From the NCBI GenBank assembly GCA_938075415.1, contig CALJHC010000030.1, positions 62,001-126,000 on the forward strand: 64,000 bases of DNA. The letters run 5' to 3'. Below the pieces are notes generated by a model. It was given only the letters and a program-made list of their open reading frames with translations, had not been told where the DNA came from and searched no databases. Below, in pieces: positions 17,834 through 27,881 of the stretch. The DNA comes from an uncultured Rubripirellula sp. (GTDB lineage Bacteria > Planctomycetota > Planctomycetia > Pirellulales > Pirellulaceae). Each line of letters starts with the position of its first letter. Within the stretch, counting starts at the first letter, position 1. A program made the position numbers and the translations under genes.

Positions 17834-18277
17834 TTCCAATCATCCTTTTTTGGAAGCATTCGGTTCGTCAAACCGAGGGTTGTTTTACCCCGATTGCTAC
17901 TAATTCATCAAGACGAACCTGCAGGTCCCACTGAAGAGTGTGTCACCTCTGATACCGGTTTTTGCTCAACCAAGACGCTCTTGGAACGAAAGCGAAAACG
18001 TTTTTGCATGGTTTGGGATGTTCGAGACCGAAGAATCTGGTCTCGTGGAGAATGTTGAGCAGTCACACGCAATGCACCCAATTGCGAGCAAGCAGCCCGA
18101 TTAACCACCCGCTCCCGAAGGCCATCGCTTGATAGCAAAGGCTCGGTGTTGCGAACCTTTGCCGCCTCTACTTGTCCCTGCAGAGTCTTTGGCTGTCGTG
18201 GCTTCAAATTGCATGAATGTGATTCACGGTAGCAGGTAATCGTCCAACGCAATCAGTGATTACCGCAATGTTTCTCG
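17834..18277. other. intergenic region upstream of lpxD
   Basis: 444 bp between the sufS stop and the lpxD start. A minus-strand frame (17908-18252, 114 residues, Arg/Ser-rich, TTG start without ribosome binding site) is probably not a gene. The region should carry the lpxD promoter. Confidence 0.45.
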
Positions 18278-19555
18278 TTATCGGCTGCGTCGTCGTCGCC
18301 CAGTCTTGGCAAATTTATTTTGTACCGCTTCGATCGCGGAGACAAACTGTTCCGCTTCCTCAGGGGTGTTGTAAAGGTAAAAGCTTGCCCGGGTCGTTGA
18401 GGTTTTCTTCATCGCGCGATGAAGGGGCATCGTGCAGTGGTGACCGGCTCGGACGGCGATTCCCAAGGAGTCAAGTTGGTGCGCGATGTCATGAGCATGG
18501 ACGCTGTTCAAGCTGAAGCTGACGATGCCACCCTTGTCGCAGGGATGAGGGCCAATAACCTCGACGTCATCGATCAGGCGAAGGCCTGAGTCGGCGATTT
18601 GGCATAACGTGTGTTCGTGTTGCGCAATGCGATCGAGTCCAATGCGCGTCAGATAGTCTGCGGCGGCGGCGATTCCGATGGCTTCAGCAATTGGTGGAGT
18701 TCCTGCCTCGAATTTGTCGGGCAGTTCAGCCGTTTCGAAACCCTCAACACTGACTCTCTGGATCATCCCGCCTCCGCCGAGGAAAGGTGGCATGGAATCG
18801 AGTAGTTGCTGTTTTCCATAAAGGATTCCGATTCCCGTGGGCCCGCACATTTTGTGGCCGCTGAAGACGACAAAGTCGGCGTCGAGCTGTTGCACATCGA
18901 GCGTTTCGTGGGGCGCGGCTTGAGAGCCGTCGACAAGGGTGATCGCATCGACCGACCGAGCGAGTGAGATCCATCGGGCAACCGGTGGTTTGGTGCCCAG
19001 TACGTTGCTGGCGGCTGTGAAAGCGAACAGTTTCGGACGGAAACGCTCCAGGTACTCTTTGACCAAATCGGTGCTAAAGGTGAAGTCATCCTCAATCGGC
19101 AGGAAGATAACTTTGCAGCCGGTTCGCTCAGCGAGTTGATGCCAAGGGACGATGTTCGCGTGGTGTTCCGCGATAGTCGTTAGAATAACATCTCCCTCCG
19201 AAAGATTCTGGTCTCCCCAGGTTCTCGCAACGGTATTGATTGAGGCGGTGGCACCAGCGGTGAAAATGACTTCTTGCACGGAGGAAGCGTTAATGAAATT
19301 GGCCAGCGTTTTTCTGGCTTCCTCATATGCTGCGGTTGTCTCTTCACTGAGTGTGTGAATGCCTCGGTGGACGTTGGCGTAATACCGTAGGTAGCACTCC
19401 GACATCGCATCGATGACAGATGTCGGGCGTTGAGTGCTGGCAGCGTTGTCGAGGAAGGAAAGTTTCGCGCCGCTAGCTGTCTTGCGTTGCAGGATCGGAA
19501 ACTCTCGGCGAATCTTCTCTACTTCTGCGTGGCTGAGTGGTGAGGGGGTGTTCAA
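18278..19555 (-). CDS. sufS: cysteine desulfurase SufS (class II)
   Basis: PLP enzyme that removes sulfur from cysteine for Fe-S cluster assembly. PLP Lys235 is in FSGHKMCGPTGIGIL and the catalytic Cys374 in VRAGHHCTMPLHRAM, the class II (SufS) context. The N-terminal FLDNAASTQRP and ANVHRGIHTLSEE are family signatures. 425 residues with a basic tail. The frame offers only TTG 19555 before residue 51, so I accept TTG although the ribosome binding site is weak. sufU lies 616 bp upstream on the same strand. Confidence 0.95.
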   Translation of the reverse strand: MNTPSPLSHAEVEKIRREFPILQRKTASGAKLSFLDNAASTQRPTSVIDAMSECYLRYYANVHRGIHTLSEETTAAYEEARKTLANFINASSVQEVIFTAGATASINTVARTWGDQNLSEGDVILTTIAEHHANIVPWHQLAERTGCKVIFLPIEDDFTFSTDLVKEYLERFRPKLFAFTAASNVLGTKPPVARWISLARSVDAITLVDGSQAAPHETLDVQQLDADFVVFSGHKMCGPTGIGILYGKQQLLDSMPPFLGGGGMIQRVSVEGFETAELPDKFEAGTPPIAEAIGIAAAADYLTRIGLDRIAQHEHTLCQIADSGLRLIDDVEVIGPHPCDKGGIVSFSLNSVHAHDIAHQLDSLGIAVRAGHHCTMPLHRAMKKTSTTRASFYLYNTPEEAEQFVSAIEAVQNKFAKTGRRRRSR

Positions 19556-20171
19556 GTGATTTAATTCTCAGAGAGATGATGGTGTTTTGTTGAGCGTTGA
19601 TGGTGATTCCGTGGTGAGGATGTCAGTGGATCAAGTTTGGCTTTCTACTGATTTTTCTGACCTGCCTGATCACGCTTTCGTCCACTGTCGCTTCTGTCTT
19701 GAAAGTGTGGCGTTGATGCGTGTCCGCTGAGACTCCTGACATTGTAGATCAATCGCTACCTCCAGCGATCCAAAGGTTGTACCGAATCAAGAGTCGCACG
19801 GTTCACGGCGGATGTCGATTGATTTTGTAAGAAACTTTGGTCGCGGTCTGTAAATGAAGCGGTCTCAAGGTTTGATGTTGCTTAGTTTCAAGCGATGGTG
19901 TGGTGCTTCGGCGAGTGATTTTAGTCTTCACATAACCCTGGCGAGATATGGCGCCGACTGTCCAAAAAGAGGGGGCTGGTCATGATTCGCATGTCACCTT
20001 GAAGGTCGACTGAAAACGACACTCAAGGCGTTCAATCTCTCGCCCACTCTTTTTTACCTCTCTGGAGTTTTTCTGAGGAGAACCCTGATGCCGTCTGCGA
20101 GTTGCATTCGGTGCTCCCGCTCGCCCATGTCAAAGCTCTTGGGCAAGGCATGACTCAATCCAACGCTGGTC
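19556..20171. other. 616-bp spacer between sufU and sufS
   Basis: No gene supported on either strand and no terminator recognised. Its length suggests that sufS has its own promoter. Confidence 0.5.
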
Positions 20172-20624
20172 TCAGGATTCTTCCCCCAAACTTGGTCCAC
20201 CGAAGTTGACCTCAGGTAGGTCGTCGTCGTCCGTTGGTGAGTCATTAGTTGGTGAGTGAACCGCACTTTGCAGGACTCTCCACGAGAGAAGGCAGCACTT
20301 CTGTCGATTCGGCGTGAGTTTTGGACCAAAAAGCTTGAGCATTTCATCTGCGGAAAAGTCGCGAAGTTCGTCCAGTGTCTTTCCCTCGATCGTCTCAATC
20401 AGCATCGACGCAGAAGCTTGGCTGATGACGCATCCGTCGCCATTGAACCAAGCTTCCTCAATGGTGTCGTCAGCACCAATCTTCAGATCAATTTGTATCA
20501 CATCACCACACAATGGATTGTCCGCTTCATGCGAATGCGTGGCGTGATCCAAGTCGCCGCGATGGTACGGATCCTCGTAGTGGTCCAGCACGTGCTCTTC
20601 GTAAATGTCTTGTTCGCTTGCCAT
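20172..20624 (-). CDS. sufU: SufU-type iron-sulfur cluster scaffold / sulfur acceptor
   Basis: Partner of SufS that accepts persulfide sulfur. The three conserved Cys are C39 (NPLCGDVI), C65 (NGDGCVISQASASM) and C110 (NRQKCCLLSWRVL). The last motif is SufU-like rather than IscU-like. The spacing C65-C110 is 45 residues, closer to IscU than to the longer Bacillus SufU, so the SufU-specific insertion seems absent or reduced. An acidic tail (about 125-150) follows. ATG at 20624. Confidence 0.9.
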   Translation of the reverse strand: MASEQDIYEEHVLDHYEDPYHRGDLDHATHSHEADNPLCGDVIQIDLKIGADDTIEEAWFNGDGCVISQASASMLIETIEGKTLDELRDFSADEMLKLFGPKLTPNRQKCCLLSWRVLQSAVHSPTNDSPTDDDDLPEVNFGGPSLGEES

Positions 20625-20848
20625 TGCGCTGTGAGTTGGTCACTTTGGATTTGGGCTTCGCACCAGAGCCGGAAAAGGAGAGTGCGTCTGGTTTAGTGTA
20701 GGTGTGATGTCAAAAACCGGCGACCCCCCCCATTGTTTCGTGCCCCTTGGAAATGGGTTGGAGCTATCGTTGTCAACATGAGCCGGATGCCCCGTGTGAA
20801 ACGGGAAGAAGGAACGAATTCTATCGACCCCAGCTGCACGCCTTTTGT

Positions 20849-21601
20849 TTAGCGTCGATTACCGCGTCGAGGAGGTGGCGGCAGTAGCAAGGTGCCATCG
20901 AAGGCGGTTCCTGATTGCGTAGCGGGATTCGTCACCGGTTGGTGGGTTGAGGTTTTTTTTGTGGATTGGGTCGGGTTCGGTTTTGCTGAACCCTGCTGAC
21001 GGGTTGCCTGTCGTCGATTCTTTGGGGAAGCGGTCTGCATGGCTTCGAGCAATGTTTCGCTGTAGCCTGCCTGATGAAACCGAATTACCTCGTGAACGCT
21101 CAGGGATCGATCGAGTCCTTGCAACTGCAATTGACGAAGAAGGATCTTTTCGCTGATGCCACTTTCCCACAGCGTGTGAAGCTCTTGAACCGTCATGGGT
21201 CGAACCGCAGACGGATCGGAGGGCCTTTGGGGCATCACGGTTTGGCTTGACGTCGGTGGTAGCACCCGCTGCGGTGTTCGCTGTTGGTTATTTGGCTGTG
21301 CGTAGTAGGGAGCGTACCTTGGTCGGTAAGCATTGGGTTGCTGATACTCCGGGTAGGGTGAAGGGGATCGTTGTTGGTCATACTGGTTACCAATGGATCC
21401 ACCCGTGATCGCGCCTATGGCGCCCCCGATTAACGCACCGGCTGTTTCGTTGTCTCCCTTGTCTCCGATTGCAGCACCAATTGCCGCTCCCGCAAGACCA
21501 CCGAGTAGGGCACCACGGCGTTTACCTTGTCGTGATTGGGCATGACTTGAGACTGAGAGAACTGAGCAAATCAGGACGAAAGCAAAGGTATGCCTAACCA
21601 T
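20849..21601 (-). CDS. exported glycine-zipper protein
   Basis: 250 residues. Signal peptide 1-21. A glycine-zipper segment at about 29-75 (GALLGGLAGAAIGAAIGDKG, then ALIGGAIGAITGGSIGN) could insert into or span the outer membrane. Then a Pro/Gln/Tyr-rich linker, and a helical part at 135-190 with two related motifs (TLWESGISEKILLRQLQ; RFHQAGYSETLLEAMQ). The C-terminus is basic and disordered with a PPPPRRG patch. Proteins like this are common in planctomycetes; the role is unknown. ATG at 21601. Confidence 0.75.
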   Translation of the reverse strand: MVRHTFAFVLICSVLSVSSHAQSRQGKRRGALLGGLAGAAIGAAIGDKGDNETAGALIGGAIGAITGGSIGNQYDQQRSPSPYPEYQQPNAYRPRYAPYYAQPNNQQRTPQRVLPPTSSQTVMPQRPSDPSAVRPMTVQELHTLWESGISEKILLRQLQLQGLDRSLSVHEVIRFHQAGYSETLLEAMQTASPKNRRQATRQQGSAKPNPTQSTKKTSTHQPVTNPATQSGTAFDGTLLLPPPPRRGNRR

Positions 21602-22389
21602 GTGATTGAACCGATTTGTAAGATGGAGAAAAAGGTGGAGCCAACGCGTTCATTCGAGTCAAGTGAAGCGGGGCCAATGGTTGATGGTGTGGCTTTCTGG
21701 GCGACCCGGCACTCCTCATGCTTTGAGCTGAAAAGCTACGCATCCCGGCCTAGGATAACCGCAGTTTCGACCGAAACACCACAGTGGTTTTCAAGTAAGG
21801 GACGGGACAGCTCGAAGTTCAACGCTGCAAAGTTCCAACGCTGTTCAATGCTAATGAATACATCGCTACAGTCGCTCGAGTTCTGGTATTGGACCCATGG
21901 ACTGAAAAAGAGGAGATTCAGTTCGATCGCACTGCCCTATTGAGTGATCGGCACTGGACTGGTGCTGTGGCCATTGTAGAACGTTTTACGGGACTGGTTT
22001 CAGGTAGTCCGGAGAATGTTTTAACGATCATAGCGGGCATGAGCGTCGGACTCGGGTAGCACATACGGGCCATGCCTGAGTGCATTACCTGAGTGCATTA
22101 CCTGAGTGCATTGCCTGTGTCGGCCGCGTGAGGCGACTGGGTGGCAGCAGTCTCGCTCGGTAATTGCAATGAGTAAAAACGGGTCGCTTGATGGTTTGCA
22201 AGGTGACGCGATGGCGTTGCTGCAGTTGGTCTAGCCTGTTCGTTCAATTCTTCCCTGCCATGCCTAAAAAGGAATGGAGTGTGGAAGGATTAGCACAACA
22301 GAGTTGCCGTCACAGACGATGGCTTGGAATGAACTTTCGTGTCATCAGGTTGCGACCGTGACTGCCCCGGCGTGGCGACTTGCATCGCA
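21602..22389. other. 788-bp intergenic region
   Basis: Upstream of the glycine-zipper gene and downstream of the DUF4340 gene. It holds the 13-bp repeat at 22075-22117. A plus-strand frame at 21590-21943 has no supported start and I do not accept it. Confidence 0.5.
22075..22117. repeat. 13-bp tandem repeat, 3.3 copies
   Basis: CCTGAGTGCATTA twice, then CCTGAGTGCATTG and a partial CCTG. Noncoding; the 13-bp period is not a multiple of 3. Confidence 0.85.
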
Positions 22390-24015
22390 TTAGAATTGTG
22401 GTAGTTGCAGGGGTGGAAGCCCACCGCCAGAATTCGGGTTGATCAGGGGCGGTAGCGCTGATCCGGACGATGATTCAAGGATTTGATCACGCTTGATACG
22501 CAACATGGTGTACGTCTGCTCGGGGATGACATAGTACCAATCCGCAAAGCGTTGGTTGAGTTGATTTGCTCTCTGGGTAGCCTCATTGAGCTGATCTTTT
22601 CGTTCGTCCATGATCCGACGATTTTCTTTTGTGATGATTTCCTGTTCAGCTTCCAATCTCTCTTGCCACTCTTCCTCGGTCAGTTCGTCCTCGTCTGTGG
22701 ATGATTCGGCGGGCTGCACGGATGTGTCATTTTTTTCGTCACCGACTGGAGTGGAAGCCTTCGTTTCGCTCGCAAGTTTTTTCTTGAGTTCTTCTATCGT
22801 ATTCGGAATGGGGCGCATGGTCGGAACGGGGAATCTCGACTCATCAACTTCGGTTGTGACCAACAGGTATCGATTCACGCCAGTCTCTGTGATGTCTCCA
22901 TCAGCATCGCCTCCTTCGGTGGGGCTGATTCCCGCAATATTTCCAAATCGGATGACGTACTTAACGCCATCCTCGAGTGTCACGTGTAGTTCACCATTGG
23001 CGGAGTAAATTGCGACCGACCCATCAGTGTTCAACTGGGGGTAGAAGCCTCTTTGTCCCAGCGAAGCCAGTGCATTTTTGTCAGCGGCGAGATCTTGGTT
23101 GTTTTTCTGGTTGATTTGCATCCCCTCTGGTTTCCGCACAACATCGACAATCTTGAGATCATCTAAGGCGTTAGCAAGGGCATTGAGACGCTGTTGGTTT
23201 GGTTTGTCGTTTTCCGTGAGTTGTACAAGGGTAGGCTCGATGAATTCATCGTTTGCATCGTAGTCAAGTAATCGGTCAAGGTTCCAGTCTGTGATGGTTT
23301 TGCTGATATCGGCCGAGTAGTTTCGAGTCCGGACCATCCGGGTTTGCCCGGGGGACGAAAGGTAGTCTTCGATTTTGATGGTTCCAATTTCAATGCTGCT
23401 TAAACGCAGAAGGTCATCCTCTATCCAGCTTCGGAAATCAGATGTCAGATGAGACTCATCCAAGGTAACCACATAGACAGGGTCTTGTCCGGGAATCCTT
23501 ACGTACCTTTTGGATGGATCGTCCTTGACTCGGTCACCGACCACAAGTGAAGCGAGCCGGTTGTTGGAGGCGTCACGGAAAGAGACAAGGCGACCGATGC
23601 CGATATCCCCGGTCTGCAGTTTATCCAAGTTTGGTTCAATGACACCGAGGTCATCGTGGTCTTCGGCATTGCGTGTTTGCACATCGAGAATCTTCAAGCC
23701 GACCAACGCGGTGGCGGCTTGCTGCATTTGATCAAAAGCGTCCGCTGGATAACCGCCACGGGATTTGATCGTCCATAATTCACTGGCATTCTGCTTGCCA
23801 ACTTCAAATTTTGACGGTCGCCCCTGATCTTCATCAAAGGTGATGATTTCCAAACTCGCCGCTATGAGCGGGTCAGTGAATTCCTCGAACAACGGTTGAC
23901 CGACTCGACTTGTTTGGGATTCCACCACATTTCTTGGCCATGCGGCGACCGCAGCGACAGTGACTGCCACAATCGCCACGCCCCAGAAACTTGCTGTTTT
24001 CTTACCTTCGGACAC
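22390..24015 (-). CDS. DUF4340 membrane-anchored protein of the Gld-type ABC exporter
   Basis: 541 residues from GTG 24015. One N-terminal membrane anchor at about 10-27 (WGVAIVAVTVAAVAAWP), then an extracytoplasmic DUF4340 region in two related halves (ELWTIKSRGGYPADA; TDWNLDRLLDYDAN). A charged Glu/Gln-rich helix at about 430-500 and a Pro/Leu/Gly-rich end follow. The frame extends to 24120 inside the upstream gene, but GTG 24015, 14 nt after that gene's stop, puts the anchor at the N-terminus. It is the last gene of the ATPase-permease-DUF4340 operon. Confidence 0.8.
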   Translation of the reverse strand: MSEGKKTASFWGVAIVAVTVAAVAAWPRNVVESQTSRVGQPLFEEFTDPLIAASLEIITFDEDQGRPSKFEVGKQNASELWTIKSRGGYPADAFDQMQQAATALVGLKILDVQTRNAEDHDDLGVIEPNLDKLQTGDIGIGRLVSFRDASNNRLASLVVGDRVKDDPSKRYVRIPGQDPVYVVTLDESHLTSDFRSWIEDDLLRLSSIEIGTIKIEDYLSSPGQTRMVRTRNYSADISKTITDWNLDRLLDYDANDEFIEPTLVQLTENDKPNQQRLNALANALDDLKIVDVVRKPEGMQINQKNNQDLAADKNALASLGQRGFYPQLNTDGSVAIYSANGELHVTLEDGVKYVIRFGNIAGISPTEGGDADGDITETGVNRYLLVTTEVDESRFPVPTMRPIPNTIEELKKKLASETKASTPVGDEKNDTSVQPAESSTDEDELTEEEWQERLEAEQEIITKENRRIMDERKDQLNEATQRANQLNQRFADWYYVIPEQTYTMLRIKRDQILESSSGSALPPLINPNSGGGLPPLQLPQF

Positions 24016-24029
24016 TGTTTCGGTTCTCG

Positions 24030-26951
24030 CTATTTCAGTCGACTTGAGCTGATACTCTCGCGTTCTCGCAATCGGCGTGACGCAAAAACAATGATCCCAA
24101 CGACCAACGGCGGGATGCATGGCACGGCAACTGCCGATACTTTTACTTGGTTTTGGATTTTTGTTACCTGTTCAGCAGCACGTCGTTCGATCTCACGGAC
24201 CTTCATGTTTCGCTCTCTCGCCATCTTGGTTCGCTTCACCTCAAGTCTTCTCTGTTCCAACGCCTGCTGGGTCTGAAACTTTTGCTGCTTGGCCTGAAGT
24301 TCCGCCTGGTCATCTACTTTATCTTGTTGCAGTTTTTCAATCTCTTCACGAAGCTTCTGTAGTCGACGATCTTGTGACTCGAGGGCATCGCGGTCAGCGA
24401 TTTCGAACTCTTGCTGAAACGCGTTACTTTGTTGCCGGACCTGTGTGATTGCCTCTTGTTTGACAGCGTCAATCATTGTCAGACTTGCAAAGATTGGTTG
24501 ATGTTTTCGAATTTCGATGAAGTCGGTTTCGCCAGCGACCCAATCAACGCAGTTCAAGACAAAGGTGACGTTCTGGAACTGATATCGAACTTCGGTGAGT
24601 GAGTCGGGGTCGGCCCGAATTGCAGAGAACTGTGGCAGCATCAAGTCGGTGTCTGCGACATAGACCGCACGGATGGAATCGCTGTTGTTGGGACCCGTTT
24701 TGTCGGAAGGGTCTGTTTGGTTGCTGGGGGCCTCATCGGTGGTCGCAGCGGACGGGGTTTGCTGTTGAGGTGGTTGGCCCTCAATGGACATCGCGATGGA
24801 AAGGTAGGGCGTTGGTTGGTTCATTTCCTGATTGAGCTGCGAACGGCCTCGCGAGATATCCACTAGCGACGAGAGCGAAATCAATCCACTTTGGTCACCG
24901 GTCGTGAGCAGGGGAGTGTGGGTCAGTGTGCTATCTTCCTTGGCACCAACTGCACCGGTGTAAAGCGTTAGCACTTCATTCATGCCAGAGGTGATAACAC
25001 TTTGTGCGTTAAGTGCCTGTCCTTCGGAGATACCCGGTGCATTTTCATCAATGAAGACGGCAAGTTGATTGAGTCCCTCTTCCTGCAATGTTGGGTAGGG
25101 ATTGTAGAACTGCCAGACCAGGTCTGGTTCATAAATGCCTTGCAGAGCGGCACGGCCTGGAACCTGTAATTGAAGGACGTCCCATAGATCACGGATGTCC
25201 GCTTTTCCCATTCCGCTGGGCGCTTGGCCACCTTGAGGTGACGCAACCATCTTGGGGCTGGCCGTGCCGGGGATGTACGGAGTCTGTGGCACAGGGTCTT
25301 CGAAGATTGCTGCTGGGATGCCGTTGCCAATTGCTTCAACGAGGCGTTGGAATCTTGCGGGTTCGAGGGACGACGGTTGAACCGCGAGCAGTGCATCGTA
25401 GGAGCCGACCGTGATAGGGCCTGACAGGTCAACTGACTCCACCTCGTATTGCCGTGCGAGTTCTTCGACTAGAACATGACGCTGTATGGCAACACGATTA
25501 CCTGTTTGATTGAGAACGTATCCGCCCATCATCAACGCGTCAGTTTGCACAATCCCAATACGCTTTCGCTTTCCTGATGCGACGGTGTTAATGGATCGGA
25601 CCAATTCGTACTCAACGGGTATCCCATACTCAAAGATTGGCACCGTCACTTTTTCGAGTCCGGAGCGAAACGCTGCGCCGAGGATGAACTGTTTCTGCTT
25701 CTGTGTACCCTTTTCCCTCACTGTTCTGGCGACCGGCGTAATTCCAAATCGTTCTTCCGCCAAGGCAGCATCCTCGCTGAACAGTTCAATATCTTGATAC
25801 AGGTTCACCTCAAGTTTTCGTCCTCCCTTGGCAGCTTCGCTGCGGAACTCCTTCAAGAGATTGATCAACTTGTAGCGGGTTCTCGCGTAGATCTCGGGTA
25901 TCTCTGTGCTGACAAAGGCATCGATGACGATGGGTTGATCCGAATCAAGCTCACGGATCAGCTTCTTCGTTGCCGGCGCGAGCGAGCTCACTTGGCCCTC
26001 AGTGGTGTCAAGACGCACCGAATCACGCGCTCGAAAGGTAACCACCAGCGAGATGGTCAACACGGTCAAGGCGATCACTCGACTGAGATAGTGCCAAGCC
26101 ATCGTGTTACCGTCTTTTCCGCCAGTCCAATGTCGACGCCCAATCAGCACCATGCAAGCGTAAAGGGCTACGGAGCCGACCAGTGAAAAGTAGAAGACAG
26201 ACGAAGTGCTGATGATGCCACGCCCAAAGTCATCGAATGGACGTGCAATTCCTGCTGATGCGATCCATGCTGCAATCTGCTGGTTCGGGCTGACCGAATC
26301 AGCCAGTGAGGCGAAGGCCAGCGGGGCATTGAACAGGGAACCAAGGATGAAGCCAACGGTCAAGTTTCCCGTCAAAAACGAGGCAATCATGCCAATGGCG
26401 ATCATGGATAAACCAACAAACCAATAGCCGAGGTAGGTGGTGAAAATTAGGCCAATGTCCAGTTGTCCCTCGCTAAGGATGGCCAGCGTCACGAAGGTGC
26501 TGAGCTGACTGAAAAGCAAAGATGAGGTGAAAATCGCTGCTGCTGACATGTATTTGCCAATGACGATGTCAAAGTCATCAGCGGGCAAGGTGAGCAGTAG
26601 TTCATCCGTCCCTTGTCGCTTTTCTTCTGCCCAGATACTCATGGTGATCGCTGGTATGAAGACCAGCATGATCAAGGGGAACCAGTAATTGAGCTGATCA
26701 AGAGTGGCGAGGTTTTGGTTAAAGAACTCGTACGGCCAGAAAGCCGCCAAGGAAGTCAGGAACACGAAAATGCAAAGGAACACATAGCCCGTCGGGTTAC
26801 TGAAATAGCCTTTGAAGTTGCGTTTCATCACCGCATAGGCAGCTCGCTTTGTCCGCGACATTAACGTCACGATGGCGAGCAGGACAATTAGTAAGGCAAA
26901 GTCGTAAACGAAAAGCACGAACAGAGCCGTGCTGACTTTGGTTAACGCCAT
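24030..26951 (-). CDS. GldF-GldG fusion: ABC exporter permease plus auxiliary domain
   Basis: 973 residues. Residues 1-290 are an ABC-2 permease with about seven helices (MKRNFKGYFSNPTGYVFLCI; MSIWAEEKRQGTDELLLTLP; FLTGNLTVGFILGSLF). A further helix at about 295-312 leads to a GldG-type extracytoplasmic domain (DTTEGQVSSLAPATKKLIRE; LEVNLYQDIELFSEDAALAE). A coiled coil follows at about 860-930 and a last membrane helix at about 935-958. In Bacteroidetes, GldF and GldG are separate; here they are one chain. The substrate is unknown. It lies about 160 nt after the ATPase gene on the same strand. Confidence 0.88.
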   Translation of the reverse strand: MALTKVSTALFVLFVYDFALLIVLLAIVTLMSRTKRAAYAVMKRNFKGYFSNPTGYVFLCIFVFLTSLAAFWPYEFFNQNLATLDQLNYWFPLIMLVFIPAITMSIWAEEKRQGTDELLLTLPADDFDIVIGKYMSAAAIFTSSLLFSQLSTFVTLAILSEGQLDIGLIFTTYLGYWFVGLSMIAIGMIASFLTGNLTVGFILGSLFNAPLAFASLADSVSPNQQIAAWIASAGIARPFDDFGRGIISTSSVFYFSLVGSVALYACMVLIGRRHWTGGKDGNTMAWHYLSRVIALTVLTISLVVTFRARDSVRLDTTEGQVSSLAPATKKLIRELDSDQPIVIDAFVSTEIPEIYARTRYKLINLLKEFRSEAAKGGRKLEVNLYQDIELFSEDAALAEERFGITPVARTVREKGTQKQKQFILGAAFRSGLEKVTVPIFEYGIPVEYELVRSINTVASGKRKRIGIVQTDALMMGGYVLNQTGNRVAIQRHVLVEELARQYEVESVDLSGPITVGSYDALLAVQPSSLEPARFQRLVEAIGNGIPAAIFEDPVPQTPYIPGTASPKMVASPQGGQAPSGMGKADIRDLWDVLQLQVPGRAALQGIYEPDLVWQFYNPYPTLQEEGLNQLAVFIDENAPGISEGQALNAQSVITSGMNEVLTLYTGAVGAKEDSTLTHTPLLTTGDQSGLISLSSLVDISRGRSQLNQEMNQPTPYLSIAMSIEGQPPQQQTPSAATTDEAPSNQTDPSDKTGPNNSDSIRAVYVADTDLMLPQFSAIRADPDSLTEVRYQFQNVTFVLNCVDWVAGETDFIEIRKHQPIFASLTMIDAVKQEAITQVRQQSNAFQQEFEIADRDALESQDRRLQKLREEIEKLQQDKVDDQAELQAKQQKFQTQQALEQRRLEVKRTKMARERNMKVREIERRAAEQVTKIQNQVKVSAVAVPCIPPLVVGIIVFASRRLRERESISSSRLK

Positions 26952-27110
26952 GGTTCTTCGCTAGTGTGTGGTTCGGGTCTTGGAGGGTCTGGATTCAAAA
27001 GCTTCTTGGAGGGGTGGTCGTTTGACCTCGTCGCACAAGATCGGGTTGTCTCCAACTGGTAATTTCGTCAGATCACAACTTCGGTAAATGACCGGGGATG
27101 GGATGGATCT

Positions 27111-27881
27111 TTAAGATTCAAGCTGCTCATCCTCACTCGTTTTCGCCTCGCGGGTCAATTCGTGAAAAGATTGATCCAAGTCACCGCCACCGATCTTGCG
27201 AAGTGTTTCGACATCGCCATCGTAGACTTTGCGACCCTCGTAAATCATCACAACGCGACTCGCCATCGCTTCGACTTCCTGCAGAATGTGAGTGCTTAAA
27301 AGAATTGTTTTCGTTTCTCCCAGACGTCGCATTGTTTGCCGAACGCCGCGGATCTGATTTGGGTCCAGTCCGGCGGTTGGTTCGTCAAGAATCAAGACGT
27401 CGGGATCGTGCAGCAAGGCCTGACTCATGCCAACACGTTGCTTGAATCCCTTCGAAAGTTTGCTGACTGGTTTGTGCAAGACGCTAGAAAGGTCGCAGAT
27501 GTCGATAACGGCTTCGATGCGTTCTTGCTTGATTTCGTCGGTCAACCCTCTCGCTTCAGCAAAGAAATCGAGCATCGCAAGGGGTGTCATCTCGGGGTAG
27601 AAAGGGCCATTTTCAGGTAAGTAGCCGAGATGACGACTGCCTTGAATTCTGTTTTCCATCATGTTGCAACCAGCGATTCTCGCCTCTCCTTCGCTGGGGG
27701 CGATGTAGCCGGTAAGCATTTTCATCGTGGTGCTTTTCCCGGCGCCGTTCGGGCCAAGGAACGCTACGAGTTCTCCCTCGCCGACGGAGAAAGAGACATC
27801 TCGTGTCGCGGCAAATGGACCGTAGAACTTACTGAGGCCTCTAGCCTCGATCATCGGGCGATTCGAATCGTCTGTGCTCAT
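27111..27881 (-). CDS. ABC transporter ATPase, GldA-like
   Basis: 256 residues. Walker A GPNGAGKST, signature LSKGFKQR, Walker B DVLILDEPTAGLD and the H-loop STH are all present. N-terminal MIEARGLSKFYGPFAA. It is the energy subunit for the downstream GldF/G fusion and DUF4340 protein. ATG 27881; ATG 27854 (residue 10) is an alternative. First gene of the exporter operon. Confidence 0.93.
   Translation of the reverse strand: MSTDDSNRPMIEARGLSKFYGPFAATRDVSFSVGEGELVAFLGPNGAGKSTTMKMLTGYIAPSEGEARIAGCNMMENRIQGSRHLGYLPENGPFYPEMTPLAMLDFFAEARGLTDEIKQERIEAVIDICDLSSVLHKPVSKLSKGFKQRVGMSQALLHDPDVLILDEPTAGLDPNQIRGVRQTMRRLGETKTILLSTHILQEVEAMASRVVMIYEGRKVYDGDVETLRKIGGGDLDQSFHELTREAKTSEDEQLES

Noticed and set aside
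17908..18252. 114-residue minus-strand frame upstream of lpxD
   Set aside because: TTG start without ribosome binding site, Arg/Ser-rich random-looking composition, no motif.
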